Assembly: GCF_001015195.1 (NCBI RefSeq)
Contig: NZ_LDES01000046.1
Coordinates: 1 to 64,000, forward strand
From: Sphingomonas sp. Y57
GTDB taxonomy: Bacteria > Pseudomonadota > Alphaproteobacteria > Sphingomonadales > Sphingomonadaceae
Length of the DNA stretch: 64,000 nt
Direction of reading: 5' to 3'
In this document: piece by piece, positions 34,301 to 41,813 of the stretch
How positions within the stretch are numbered: position 1 is the first letter of the stretch
Layout: each line of letters starts with the position of its first letter
Made by a program: the position numbers and the translations under genes
Notes under the pieces: generated by a model
The model's database searches: none
What the model saw: the letters and a program-made list of their open reading frames with translations, nothing else
What the model was told of the DNA's origin: nothing

Positions 34301-35680
34301 CGAATGGGCTTCGCCGGCATAGATGACGGTTTCGAGCTGGGCGTCCGACAGGAGATCGGTGATGTTCGCGGGCAGCATCGGCCGATAGGCGGGCTTGGGC
34401 GGTGCAACGCTCGCCATGGCCGCCGACTGCACGAGCTTGGTGGGGTGCGCCTGAGAACTGGCAATACGGATCGACTGCAATCCGTATTCTTCATAGATCG
34501 CATCCGTGAGGTGGGCGCCTTCCGGCGGCGTCCAGTCCATCGTGTCGTAGGCGAGTTCAACGCCCTGCGGGTCCATGGTGGAGCGTGCGGCCGGATGCTC
34601 CGTGGCGGTGCGCGCGAGATAACCCCGCACGGTGCGGGGCGCCGAGCCCGACACGGCCGGCGCGATGTCGGGCAGCGTGACCGGCAGGCGCGGTGGAATC
34701 TGCGCTTCGATCCATGCGAGCAGCGTAGCGACGTCGGGCGCAAGGCCGGCGGACACAGGGAACGCGGCCGGGTCTGCGGCCGGCAGCTTGTCGATGACGG
34801 TGAGCCGCGTTTCGATGCTCGTGCCATGCTTGGCATAGACCGAGCCGTGGATCGCCGCGGTGAAGACGACGCGGCCACGCTCCTGAAGCCGGACGAAGGT
34901 GTCGCGCCAGGCCGGTTGCTCGGGGCCGAAGTTCGCTCCGGTGATCGTCACCAGACGCCCGCCATCGGCAAGCCGCGCCAGGGCTGAAGCAACATGACGC
35001 GCAGCGGCGTCGGCGCCCCGACCGGAGACGTTCGCCATCACCGAGAAGGGCGGGTTCATCACGATGACGGAAGGGACGGCGCACGCCGGAAGGTGGTCGT
35101 CGATCTGGGCGGCGTCGCATCGTGTGACGGCAAGGGCTGGAAAGAGCTGGCCAAGTAGATCGGCGCGGGTTTCCGCCAGTTCGTTGAGGAGCAGCGAGCC
35201 GCCGCTGATCTCGGCGAGGATGGCGAGAAGACCCGTGCCTGCCGACGGCTCCAGCACGATGTCGTGCGGTGTGATCGCGGCGGCCGCGATAGCGGCGAGG
35301 CCGAGCGGGACCGGCGTCGAGAATTGCTGAAGCGCCTGGGCTTCCTCGGAGCGACGGGTGTGCGTCGGCAGAAGGCCGGTGATTTTCGACAGGGCGGAAA
35401 GCCGTGCAGCCGGAGTGCCGGCTTTACGGAAAAGCGCCCGTCCGTATTTGCGCAGGAACAGGACGGTCACGCCTTCACAGGCTTCGTAGGCCGTCTTCCA
35501 GTCCCAGGCACCGCTCGTGTCGGAAGCCTCGAAGGCCGTTTGCATGGCGATGCGGAGATTGGCGTTGTCGATCCGCTGGCCGCGTTCGAGCAGGGTGAGA
35601 AGCTGATGGGCGGCGGCGATGATGGCGGACGCGCGGGCAACGGGCGCAGCCGGACCGGCTACGGGCGACATGATGTTCAT
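31361..35680 (-). CDS. Fused methyltransferase/strawberry-notch helicase (DarB-like)
   Basis: 1439-residue two-domain protein. Residues about 115-330 are a class I methyltransferase fold with the SAM-binding loop LEPSAGTGLL (144-150 core) and the amino-methylase motif NPPF at 209-212. From about residue 430 it is a strawberry-notch-type SF2 helicase: Walker A DGTGAGKGRQ with K503, Walker B FDESHAM with D605-E606, and the conserved C-terminal helicase part (RTNRTNQAQPPLF). Phage P1 DarB, an antirestriction protein packaged with DNA, has a similar methylase-helicase layout. The gene is widespread on ICEs. The leader has a stem-loop shared with parB and the ArdC-like gene. Confidence 0.9.
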   Translation of the reverse strand: MNIMSPVAGPAAPVARASAIIAAAHQLLTLLERGQRIDNANLRIAMQTAFEASDTSGAWDWKTAYEACEGVTVLFLRKYGRALFRKAGTPAARLSALSKITGLLPTHTRRSEEAQALQQFSTPVPLGLAAIAAAAITPHDIVLEPSAGTGLLAILAEISGGSLLLNELAETRADLLGQLFPALAVTRCDAAQIDDHLPACAVPSVIVMNPPFSVMANVSGRGADAAARHVASALARLADGGRLVTITGANFGPEQPAWRDTFVRLQERGRVVFTAAIHGSVYAKHGTSIETRLTVIDKLPAADPAAFPVSAGLAPDVATLLAWIEAQIPPRLPVTLPDIAPAVSGSAPRTVRGYLARTATEHPAARSTMDPQGVELAYDTMDWTPPEGAHLTDAIYEEYGLQSIRIASSQAHPTKLVQSAAMASVAPPKPAYRPMLPANITDLLSDAQLETVIYAGEAHSDFLAGSWTVDATCDLVQAAKPDAENAVRFRRGFMLGDGTGAGKGRQSAGIILDNWLRGRRKAVWISKSDKLIEDAQRDWSALGMERLLVTPLSRFPQGRPITLLEGVLFATYATLRSDDRGEKVSRVRQIVEWLGSDFDGVIIFDESHAMANAAGGKGERGDVAASQQGRAGLRLQHALANARVVYVSATGATTVHNLAYAQRLGLWGGEDFPFATRAEFVEAIEDGGVAAMEVLARDLRALGLYTARSLSYDGVEYELIEHALTDEQRRIYDAYASAFAVIHNHLDAAMQAANITGSPDSGGATLNRQAKSAARSAFESAKQRFFGHLLTSMKTPTLIRSIERDLDDGHAAVVQIVSTGEALMERRLAEVPTEEWNDIRVDITPREYVLDYLAHSFPVQLYEPFTDGEGNLSSRPVYRDGHPVESREAALRRDELIERLASLPPVPGALDQIVQRFGTDMVSEVTGRSRRIVRKGERFAVENRAPSANLAETAAFMDDLKRILVFSDAGGTGRSYHAELSAKNQRLRVHYLLEPGWKADAAIQGLGRTNRTNQAQPPLFRPIATNVKAEKRFLSTIARRLDTLGAITRGQRQTGGQGLFRPEDNLESSYARDALRQLYLLIVRGKVEGCSLGRFESATGLKLTDEGGIKDELPPITTFLNRLLALTIELQGILFTAFEQLLDAKVAGAVASGVYDVGLETLTAESFVVAERTTIYTHPATGAQTRLLTITERRRNQPTTLDTALGWLDDPHARLLINARSGRAAVQVPAPSIMLDDGEIERRVRLIRPMEQHHASLAMMEDSHWQEAARDSFAAVWQREVAEVPAYTDGAIHMVSGLLLPVWKRLPNESTRVYRLQTDDGERIIGRRVSPAWAMNAVSTGAANLSSDDAYAALVDGRTILDLVSGLQLRRARVMGANRIELSGFTDTMRDRLRAYGLFSEIISWKLRFFVPVDASGPAIIGKLLATYPVERISEREAA

Positions 35681-35702
35681 GGATCGGAACCTCGGGAGAG
35701 CG

Positions 35703-35760
35703 GGAACGGGAAGCCCGGACGGCGCTCTCTCTCTCGACCGCGCGGACTCAAACCCGTCCC
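35703..35760 (-). promoter_or_regulatory. Stem-loop leader of the methylase/helicase gene
   Basis: On the coding (minus) strand, GGGACGGG (35753-35760) can pair with CCCGTTCC (35703-35710) around a loop that contains a GAGAGAGAGAG tract. The GAGG ribosome-binding site (35690-35693) follows. AGAGTGAGAG lies just upstream (35768-35777). The arrangement matches the leaders of parB and the ArdC-like gene. Confidence 0.6.
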
Positions 35761-35840
35761 GGCTGCCCTCTCACTCTCGAACACGTCGCTGCCGACATGA
35801 AAAAAGCGCCTCGGCCGAGCGGCAGAGGCGCTTTGAGGGG

Positions 35841-36137
35841 TCAGGCCCAGTGCCCGTCGGTGATCTCGCGGGCGACGAGCCTGCGCGCCTTGCGGATCAG
35901 GTCTTCGCCGCTGGTGTCGATGTGCCCGAAGAACCGGGCGCGCGCGCCGTTCGCGGTCCAATCGGCATAGGCGCAATATTCGCGAGCCTCGGCACGGAAG
36001 GCCCGCATGTCGCTGGCCCAATGGGGCTTGGGTTCCACGACGACGGTGATGCCGTCTCTGGTTTCCAGCCAGGGAAACGAGCGCTCTGCGGGCGGACGCT
36101 CGGAATCGGCGGCGAAGATGGCGTCGATGTCCATCAT
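35841..36137 (-). CDS. Small conserved ICE protein (98 residues)
   Basis: 98-residue acidic/aromatic protein, MDIDAIFAADSERPPAERSF with PWLETRDGITVVVEPKPHWA. It has no transmembrane helix and no recognisable enzyme motif. The C-terminus is rich in Arg (IRKARRLVAREITDGHWA). It overlaps the previous gene by 4 bases and is the last of three small genes between parB and the methylase/helicase gene. The family is not known to me. Confidence 0.72.
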   Translation of the reverse strand: MMDIDAIFAADSERPPAERSFPWLETRDGITVVVEPKPHWASDMRAFRAEAREYCAYADWTANGARARFFGHIDTSGEDLIRKARRLVAREITDGHWA

Positions 36138-36400
36138 GGCGCTTCTCCGGGCGTGCCCGGATGGATGAAGCCGCCAGGATCGCCGGGGTCGGGCGGCAGG
36201 TAGGCGTCATAGGGATTGCCATCGGCGAGGTGGCCGAAGGGCGTGAAGACGAAATCACCATCGTCTCGTCCCACCGCGCAGATGACGTAACGCGGGGCGC
36301 CGGTCACGGCATCGAGGCATTCCATGAGCGCAAGGTTGCCGTCACCGGCAGCGCGCAGCAGCGTCTGAAAATTGCTCTGGGCATGGGACGGAATGCTCAT
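36134..36400 (-). CDS. DUF6117-like small protein
   Basis: 88-residue protein MSIPSHAQSNFQTLLRAAGD with LALMECLDAVTGAPRYVICA and TPFGHLADGNPYDAYLPP. This pattern resembles DUF6117 proteins of ICEs. The start is the ATG at 36400, overlapping the upstream gene by 4 bases; the longer open frame to 36853 is Arg-rich noise. The function is unknown. Confidence 0.72.
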   Translation of the reverse strand: MSIPSHAQSNFQTLLRAAGDGNLALMECLDAVTGAPRYVICAVGRDDGDFVFTPFGHLADGNPYDAYLPPDPGDPGGFIHPGTPGEAP

Positions 36401-36813
36401 AGCGGGCCTCCCTCGTTGGAGAGGGTCTGGTCGAGCCAGCCATCGGTGTAGATCCAGTCCACGGTCTCTCCGGTGGCGAGATCGAGAACATGCGCGCCGC
36501 CGCCGAAGCCGTCGAGCCGGGACTTCGAGCAGGTGTTGGCATATTGGAAACCCCAGCGACCGGTCAGACCGAACTCTGCGGCGCAGCGCTTCACGAACTG
36601 GATCAGGCGCTCGGGATCGCCGGTGACGTCGTCGTGCATCCAGAGCTGCGTGCCGCCATGCTCGGGCTGGATCGAGAGGAGGAAGCCCTCGGAAGGCGGT
36701 TCTTCCGATGCGCCGGTCTCGGAGAGGCGGTTGTAGAGGTCGAGCGCGCGGGCGGCGTTCTCGGGCGTGCCGACATCGAGCAGGCACGAGAAATGGGTGA
36801 AATAGTCGGCCAT
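36397..36813 (-). CDS. Conserved ICE protein (138 residues)
   Basis: 138-residue soluble protein beginning MADYFTHFSCLLDVGTPENA. It contains LSIQPEHGGTQLWMHDDVTG, GDPERLIQFVKRCAAEFGLT and a cysteine-bearing aromatic segment WGFQYANTCSKSRLDGFGGG. It is first of three overlapping small genes following parB. No function can be assigned from sequence. Confidence 0.75.
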   Translation of the reverse strand: MADYFTHFSCLLDVGTPENAARALDLYNRLSETGASEEPPSEGFLLSIQPEHGGTQLWMHDDVTGDPERLIQFVKRCAAEFGLTGRWGFQYANTCSKSRLDGFGGGAHVLDLATGETVDWIYTDGWLDQTLSNEGGPL

Positions 36814-36944
36814 GACAGGCTCCTGAAACCAGAATGCCCGGCCCGCGCGGCACAGCCGTTCAGGCTATCGAGCGTGGGACCGGGCGGTGTGGAAGATCGG
36901 GGTGAGATGCGCGGGACGAACGGCGCCGCCCCGCGCGATCCGCG

Positions 36945-39065
36945 CTATTCGGCGGCGACGGCGTGCTGGACCTCATCCTCGTCGGTTTCTTCCTCCTCGC
37001 CGTCCTCGGTGAGGAAGTCCGGCAAGGCGGTGTCTTCGCCGGTATCGGCCTGATCGCTGGACTCAAGCTGATCGCCATCGATGGACGCCAGGCGCAGCGG
37101 TTCGGGCAGCCAGCCGCTGTCGGTCAGAAGGCGTTCGGCTTCCTTGGCCATGTCACCCTTCTTCATGTGGTCGATGAGCTGCGCGGCCCGCTCGCCGGCG
37201 CCTTCGCGGACGGCCTCGAGAATGCGGGGCTTGGTCACGCGGCCGAGATAGTTGCCGACCGTGGGTTTCCAGCCTGCGGCCACCATGTCCATGCCCGTAG
37301 CCCGTGCGAGCCGGTCGGCCTGCGCCAGACGCACATCGAGGCCATGCTGGCTGACGCCCGAGCCGGAATAGGGGTTCGGACGCTCGAATAGCGCATTGAC
37401 GCCGTAGCTGACGCAAAGCGCCAGAAGCTCCAGGCGCGTGCCGTCATCGAGATCGGTCAGCCATGCCCAGAGCGCCTGATCGTCAGCGGGGATGTGATCC
37501 CCCCAGCGTTCGTGGCGATCGTTGACTGCCTGCGCCGATGGGCTGTCCTTCAATTCCTCGGACTGCGCCGAGAAGAAGGTGTGGCGGACATTGGCCTCGA
37601 GGCAACCGGACGGGTTGGTGTGGATGAAGGTGTCGCTCAGAAGCTTGTGCAGCAACATGGTCATGGCGACGTGCGGATGTTCCGCCAGCGCGTTGCGCAG
37701 CGCGAGCGTGCGATGGGCGGTCAGCTCGATCACGAGACGCTCGGGCAAGGGCTTGATGCCGTCTTCCTCATCGTCCTCGGGCTCGGCGGGCTTGCCACCG
37801 ATGGTGATGACCGCGCGTTGGACGGTCGGCGTATCGGGCTGGTCGCCCCCGGACGCCTCGCCATCGGGCTCGGCTTGGGGCTCATCCTCGGCGCGGACAT
37901 AACCGCGGTCGATCGACAGCGAGCCGTCGGCGTCGAGGCTGACGAAGGCGCCGGCGATTGCGATGTCGGCCTGATCGTAGCTGACGGGGCGGTTCTCGAA
38001 GGCCTCCAGGGCCTGCTCGATCTCGCCGAGACGTTGATCGATCACGTCGGGCAGCTCGTCGGCCTCGGAATATTCCGCTTCGATCCGGTCATATTCCTCG
38101 CGCAGCGCTTCGCGGGTCGCACGCTCCTCGTCGGTCAGATCGACCGCAACGCCGGCGAGTTCACGCAGGCCGTGGTCGTGGCCATAGGGGAAGCTCACCG
38201 CGACCTCGATCCACTTCCAGCCTTCCTCGGCGATCTGATCGGCGGTGGCTTTCAGCTTCTCCGCCACCATACGGTCGAGCAGGACGGGGTCTTGGAGCCA
38301 ACCGCCGTCGTCGGACTGGAAGAGATCGCGCAGCACGACGCCGCCCGCGGCCTCATAAGCCTCGATGCCGATGAAGACGGCCCGCTTGTCGGAGGCGCGA
38401 ACCGCGGTCTCGGTCAGCATCCGCCGGATCTGGTAGGGCTCCTTCTGCCAGCTATCCTTGATCGCGTCCCAGACCTGCTCCTGACGGGCATGGTCGGGGC
38501 TGACGGTGAAGGCCATGAGCTGTTCGAGCGTCATGCCGTCATCGGCATAGATTTCGAGCAGGGTCGGCGAGACGGAGGTGAGGCGCAGGCGCTGCTTTAC
38601 CACGGTAACGTTGACGAAGAAGGCAGCGGCGATGGCCTCCTCGGTCATGCCCTTGTCGCGCATGGCCTGAAAGGCGCGGAACTGGTCGAGCGGATGGAGC
38701 GGTGCGCGTTCCATGTTCTCGACCAGCGATACTTCGTCGACGAGGATGTCGCTGTTGGCGTCGCCGATGACGCAGGGCACCGTCGCCGTCTTGGCCAAAC
38801 GCTTCTGCTTCACGAGCAGTTCGAGTGCGCGATAGCGGCGACCGCCGGCCGGCACCTCGAACATGCCGGTCTCCGCGCCATCGGCGTCGAGGACGGGACG
38901 GACATGGAGGCTCTGAATGAGGCCGCGTCGGGCGATGGACTCGGCCATTTCCTCGATCGAGACGCCGGCCTTGACGCGGCGGACGTTGGACTGGCTCAGC
39001 ACCAGCTTGTTGAAGGGGATGTCGCGCGCCGACGACAGGGTGATCTTCTGGATGGCACTCGCCAT
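36945..39065 (-). CDS. parB: ParB/Srx-domain protein, large ICE type
   Basis: 706-residue ParB-like protein. The N-terminal ParB domain has FNKLVLSQSNVRRVKAGVSI, then EMAESIARRGLIQSLHVRP and VPAGGRRYRALELLVKQKRL. A helix-turn-helix region follows (MTEEAIAAAFFVNVTVVKQR). The long C-terminal part is acidic and is typical of the ICE/plasmid version, not chromosomal ParB. Such proteins may aid maintenance or act as nucleases; the exact role is unproven. The start is the ATG at 39065, 8 bases from GGAG. Confidence 0.88.
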   Translation of the reverse strand: MASAIQKITLSSARDIPFNKLVLSQSNVRRVKAGVSIEEMAESIARRGLIQSLHVRPVLDADGAETGMFEVPAGGRRYRALELLVKQKRLAKTATVPCVIGDANSDILVDEVSLVENMERAPLHPLDQFRAFQAMRDKGMTEEAIAAAFFVNVTVVKQRLRLTSVSPTLLEIYADDGMTLEQLMAFTVSPDHARQEQVWDAIKDSWQKEPYQIRRMLTETAVRASDKRAVFIGIEAYEAAGGVVLRDLFQSDDGGWLQDPVLLDRMVAEKLKATADQIAEEGWKWIEVAVSFPYGHDHGLRELAGVAVDLTDEERATREALREEYDRIEAEYSEADELPDVIDQRLGEIEQALEAFENRPVSYDQADIAIAGAFVSLDADGSLSIDRGYVRAEDEPQAEPDGEASGGDQPDTPTVQRAVITIGGKPAEPEDDEEDGIKPLPERLVIELTAHRTLALRNALAEHPHVAMTMLLHKLLSDTFIHTNPSGCLEANVRHTFFSAQSEELKDSPSAQAVNDRHERWGDHIPADDQALWAWLTDLDDGTRLELLALCVSYGVNALFERPNPYSGSGVSQHGLDVRLAQADRLARATGMDMVAAGWKPTVGNYLGRVTKPRILEAVREGAGERAAQLIDHMKKGDMAKEAERLLTDSGWLPEPLRLASIDGDQLESSDQADTGEDTALPDFLTEDGEEEETDEDEVQHAVAAE

Positions 39066-39077
39066 GTTCGTTACTCC

Positions 39078-39122
39078 GCGACGGGCGGCCGGGAGACTCT
39101 CTCTCGACCTCCAACCCGTCAC
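39078..39122 (-). promoter_or_regulatory. Stem-loop leader of parB
   Basis: On the coding strand, GTGACGGG (39115-39122) pairs with CCCGTCGC (39078-39085), 8 bp including one G-U wobble in RNA, around a loop with GAGAGAGAGTCTC. The ribosome-binding site GGAG (39074-39077) directly follows the stem. AGAGTGAGAG lies upstream at 39139-39148. Confidence 0.65.
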
Positions 39123-39171
39123 GAAGCGAAGCGCCGCCCTCTCACTCTAAGAAGGGCAGCGCCGCAGAAGA

Positions 39172-39211
39172 GGAAAGGCGTGAAGCCGGAGACCCGCTTT
39201 CCCGCCTTTCC
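39172..39211 (-). terminator. Candidate terminator of the ArdC-like gene
   Basis: GGAAAGGCG and CGCCTTTCC (39172-39180 and 39203-39211) form a 9-bp stem with a 22-base loop, just after the stop of the ArdC-like gene and before the parB leader. There is no clear T-run, so it is moderate evidence only. Confidence 0.4.
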
Positions 39212-39225
39212 GGTTTTCAGGTCGA

Positions 39226-40188
39226 TTATGCCGCATGCCGTTCGTCGCCGGCCATGGTGTCGTCCGGGCCGAGATCGGCGTTGGGCAGGAAGCCGAGCAG
39301 CCAATCGGCCGCCTTGCTGGCCTGAGAGGCGGCGCGGACGATGGCGCGATTGTCCTCGCGCAGGACCTCCAGCCAGGCGCCGATATAGTCGGCGTGACGG
39401 ACGGTCGGCACGATGCCGAGGGACGCGCAGCAGAAGGCAGCGTTGATCTCGGCTACCAGCTCCTCGAAGGCGTATTTCTTCGTGCCGAAACCGCCGGTCA
39501 GATCGCGGCCGAGCCGGGAGGCATGGCCGCTGGCGTGCCCGAGTTCGTGCAGGGCCGTGCGGTGCCAGTTGATCGGCTCGAAATAGGCCTGCGGCGGCGG
39601 CACCTGCACATAGTCGTGCGCCGGCACATAGAAGGCGCGATCGCCGCCGATGCGGAAATCGATGCCCGTCGCTTCGATCAGAGCCTCGACGCGCGGCTCG
39701 ATGAGGCCGGGTGGCGGCGGTGGAGCGATGGCGGCGATGTTGTCCGGTAGGCCGTTGCATTGCGCGGCGTTGAAGACGGTGAAGCGCTTGAGGAACGGAA
39801 TCGCGGCGGCGTCCTCGCCGGTCTCGCGGGCTCGGCGCTTCTCGTCCTCCGGCGTGAAGCGGTCGGCATAGACGACGGTTGTGCCATGCTCGCCTTTGCG
39901 GACATTGCCGCCCAGCGACAGTGCCTGGCGGAAGGTGAGCCAACTCTGGCCGGGGAAGCCGTGCTGGATCACCGCCCCCCAGAGGATGAGCACGTTGATG
40001 CCGGAATAGTGCCGTCCGGTCGCAGCGTTGCGGGGCATGGCGAGCGGTGCCTTGGCCGCGGCCGATCCCCATGGCTGGACCCAGGGCGCGCGGCCCGCCT
40101 CAAGCTCGGCGATGATCTTGCCGGTGATGTCGTCATAGAGGCTCGCCCGGCCTGAACTGGCGCGGGCGCCGTGGTTTTTCCTGAACAT
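39226..40188 (-). CDS. ardC: ArdC-like antirestriction protein with zincin domain
   Basis: 320-residue protein in two parts. The N-terminal ArdC single-strand-binding region contains WVQPWGSAAAKAPLAMPRNA and TGRHYSGINVLILWGAVIQ. The C-terminal zincin-like metallopeptidase domain has HELGHASGH (H214, E215, H218 and possibly H222) and FEELVAEINAAFCCASLG. ArdC proteins protect incoming plasmid DNA from host restriction. This is the last ICE gene before the tRNA-Gly end, and it has the shared stem-loop leader. Confidence 0.9.
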   Translation of the reverse strand: MFRKNHGARASSGRASLYDDITGKIIAELEAGRAPWVQPWGSAAAKAPLAMPRNAATGRHYSGINVLILWGAVIQHGFPGQSWLTFRQALSLGGNVRKGEHGTTVVYADRFTPEDEKRRARETGEDAAAIPFLKRFTVFNAAQCNGLPDNIAAIAPPPPPGLIEPRVEALIEATGIDFRIGGDRAFYVPAHDYVQVPPPQAYFEPINWHRTALHELGHASGHASRLGRDLTGGFGTKKYAFEELVAEINAAFCCASLGIVPTVRHADYIGAWLEVLREDNRAIVRAASQASKAADWLLGFLPNADLGPDDTMAGDERHAA

Positions 40189-40199
40189 CGCGGTTCTCC

Positions 40200-40243
40200 G
40201 CGACGGGCGCCGGAGACCTCTTCTCCAGCCCTCAACCCGTCAC
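40200..40243 (-). promoter_or_regulatory. Stem-loop leader of the ArdC-like gene
   Basis: On the coding strand, GTGACGGG (40236-40243) pairs with CCCGTCGC (40200-40207), the same 8-bp stem as in the parB leader. Inside it a smaller stem GGAGA/TCTCC can form. The ribosome-binding site GGAG (40196-40199) directly follows the stem, and AGAGTGAGAG is upstream at 40260-40269. Confidence 0.65.
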
Positions 40244-40604
40244 GGGAAACCCGTCCGCACTCTCACTCTATGGGGGGCGTTGCGGGGATCTCCCCGCAGA
40301 AGGGGTCGGGCGAGACCCAAGGCTCGACCGCAGGGGAAGGCTTTCCCCCTCCTCACATTCGAATCATAAATCGACCAGCCAGCCCAATAGGTTCGATCTG
40401 GCATCTGGCGGGAGGCGGCTTCCGATCTGCTGTCTGTTAAGGCACCGAAACTATGGTGAGCGCCTCCGCACAATCGCGCATTTGCTGCCAGCTGGCTATG
40501 CGGGGTCATTTGGAGGCGCCAAACGGCCGCTACGCTATCCCGAATTGCGCGTTGAACTGCTTACACAGTGCTTACACGGCGAGAGGCGTCTAGGCGTGTA
40601 AGCA

Positions 40605-40628
40605 AAGAGCCTCCCGAAGGAGGCTCTC
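40605..40628 (-). terminator. Rho-independent terminator after tRNA-Gly
   Basis: On the minus strand GAGAGCCTCC-TTCG-GGAGGCTCTTT forms a 9-10 bp GC-rich stem with a TTCG tetraloop and a short T-run, about 30 bases after the tRNA 3' end. It is a convincing terminator for the tRNA transcript. Confidence 0.75.
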
Positions 40629-40654
40629 TAATATGCTGGTTTTCCTGAGAAAAC

Positions 40655-40729
40655 TGGAGCGGGCGAAGGGATTCGAACCCTCGACCCCAACCTTGGCAAG
40701 GTTGTGCTCTACCCCTGAGCTACGCCCGC
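40655..40729 (-). tRNA. tRNA-Gly (GCC)
   Basis: Read on the minus strand the gene begins GCGGGCGTAGCTCAGGGGTA and ends GCCCGCTCCA, with a 7-bp acceptor stem GCGGGCG/CGCCCGC and an encoded CCA. The anticodon arm CAACCTTGCCAAGGTTG gives anticodon GCC. The T arm carries GGGTTCGAATCCC. The 3' end faces the ICE, as expected for a tyrosine-recombinase attachment site. The matching repeat at the other ICE end would lie outside the window. Confidence 0.97.
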
Positions 40730-40890
40730 TCTGGCGTCTCCGGCGGGCCATGCCTGCCGTCGAGGCGCGGCTATTAGCGTGGGGGTTCTCCGTCCGCAAG
40801 CCTGATTCTCGAAAAAGTTTCCAGGCCTTGGCATAAGCGCCCGGCGTCCCACATAAGGGGGCACGAAAAGGGCATGTGGGAGAATCATCG

Positions 40891-41802
40891 GTGGCAACCT
40901 TGGGGATGAGCGCGGCGGATCGGGAAGCGATCGAGGCGTTCAAGCGCGATGTCGTCGAACCGTCGATGACGTCGCTCGTCATCCTCGACTTCTGGGCCGA
41001 ATGGTGCGGTCCCTGCAAAGCGCTGGCGCCGGTGCTCGAAAAGGTCGCCGCCGACTATGCGGACAAGGGCGTCGTCCTCGCCAAGGTCAACGTCGACGAG
41101 CAGAAGATGATCGCGGCGCAGTTCCGCGTCCAGTCGATTCCTACCGTCTATGCGCTGTTCCAGGGCCAGCTCGTCGCCGACCTGACCCAGGCGCGCAGCG
41201 AGAGCCAGCTCAAGCAGATGCTCGACCAGATCCTGCGCCAGCTGCCGATCCAGGGCGCCGCCGACAAGATGCACGAGGACATCGCCCCGCTGATCGCGAT
41301 GGGCGAGGAGGTGCTGGAAGCCGGCGATGTGGAGCGCGCCCTGTCGATCTTCGGCCAGCTCGTCGAGATGGCGCCAGAGGATGCCGACGTTGTCGGCGGG
41401 CTCGCCCGCGCGATGGTCAAGGCAGGCCGGGTCGACGAGGCCGAAGCGCTGCTCAGCCAGCTCCCGCCCGAGAAGGCCAAGGAGACGCCGGTAGCCCGGG
41501 CACAGGCTGCGATCGCGCTCGCCCGCGAGGCGGCGCCGGTCGACGATCTCGGCCCGCTGCGCGCCAAGGTCGCTGCCAATGCCGACGACCATGAAGCCCG
41601 CTTCGAGCTGGCCGGCGGCCTCATGGCGGCCGGTGACCGCGACGGCGCTGCCGACAATCTGCTCGAGATCATCGCCCGCGATCGCGAGTGGAACGATGGC
41701 GCGGCGCGGCAGCGGCTGCTCAAGCTGCTGGAGGTTGTCGGGCTCGAGGATCCCTGGGTGCGCGAACAGCGCCGCCGCCTGTCGGCGCTGCTGTTCACCT
41801 GA
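40891..41802 (+). CDS. ybbN: Thioredoxin-TPR chaperone-like protein (YbbN/CnoX family)
   Basis: 303-residue protein with an N-terminal thioredoxin domain and a C-terminal tetratricopeptide region (ALSIFGQLVEMAPEDADVVG, then FELAGGLMAAGDRDGAADNL). The redox motif is WCGPC, complete, as in alphaproteobacterial members. YbbN/CnoX proteins protect unfolded proteins and cooperate with GroEL and DnaK. I start at GTG 40891 (VATLGMSAADRE), 7 bases behind GGGAGA; a GTG at 40876 and an ATG at 40906 are alternatives. Confidence 0.88.
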   Translation: MATLGMSAADREAIEAFKRDVVEPSMTSLVILDFWAEWCGPCKALAPVLEKVAADYADKGVVLAKVNVDEQKMIAAQFRVQSIPTVYALFQGQLVADLTQARSESQLKQMLDQILRQLPIQGAADKMHEDIAPLIAMGEEVLEAGDVERALSIFGQLVEMAPEDADVVGGLARAMVKAGRVDEAEALLSQLPPEKAKETPVARAQAAIALAREAAPVDDLGPLRAKVAANADDHEARFELAGGLMAAGDRDGAADNLLEIIARDREWNDGAARQRLLKLLEVVGLEDPWVREQRRRLSALLFT

Positions 41803-41813
41803 CGGGTGCCACC

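Larger units (their letters stand above)
40189..40654. other. 466-base ICE end between ArdC-like gene and tRNA-Gly
   Basis: The region holds the ArdC leader (40196-40270) and no convincing gene. Near the tRNA are two direct copies of TGCTTACAC (40562-40580 region) and one inverted copy GTGTAAGCA (about 40597-40605), which could be integrase arm sites or a hairpin. A terminator hairpin follows at 40605-40628. No integrase frame is present. The open frame at 40240-40509 has no family character. Confidence 0.5.

Noticed and set aside
37494-39446. 650-codon open frame on the + strand opposite parB
   Set aside because: It is antisense to a clear ParB gene, has no family features and arises from the high GC content.
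40240-40509. 89-codon open frame near the tRNA as a possible integrase remnant
   Set aside because: No tyrosine-recombinase motif and it runs through the ArdC leader.
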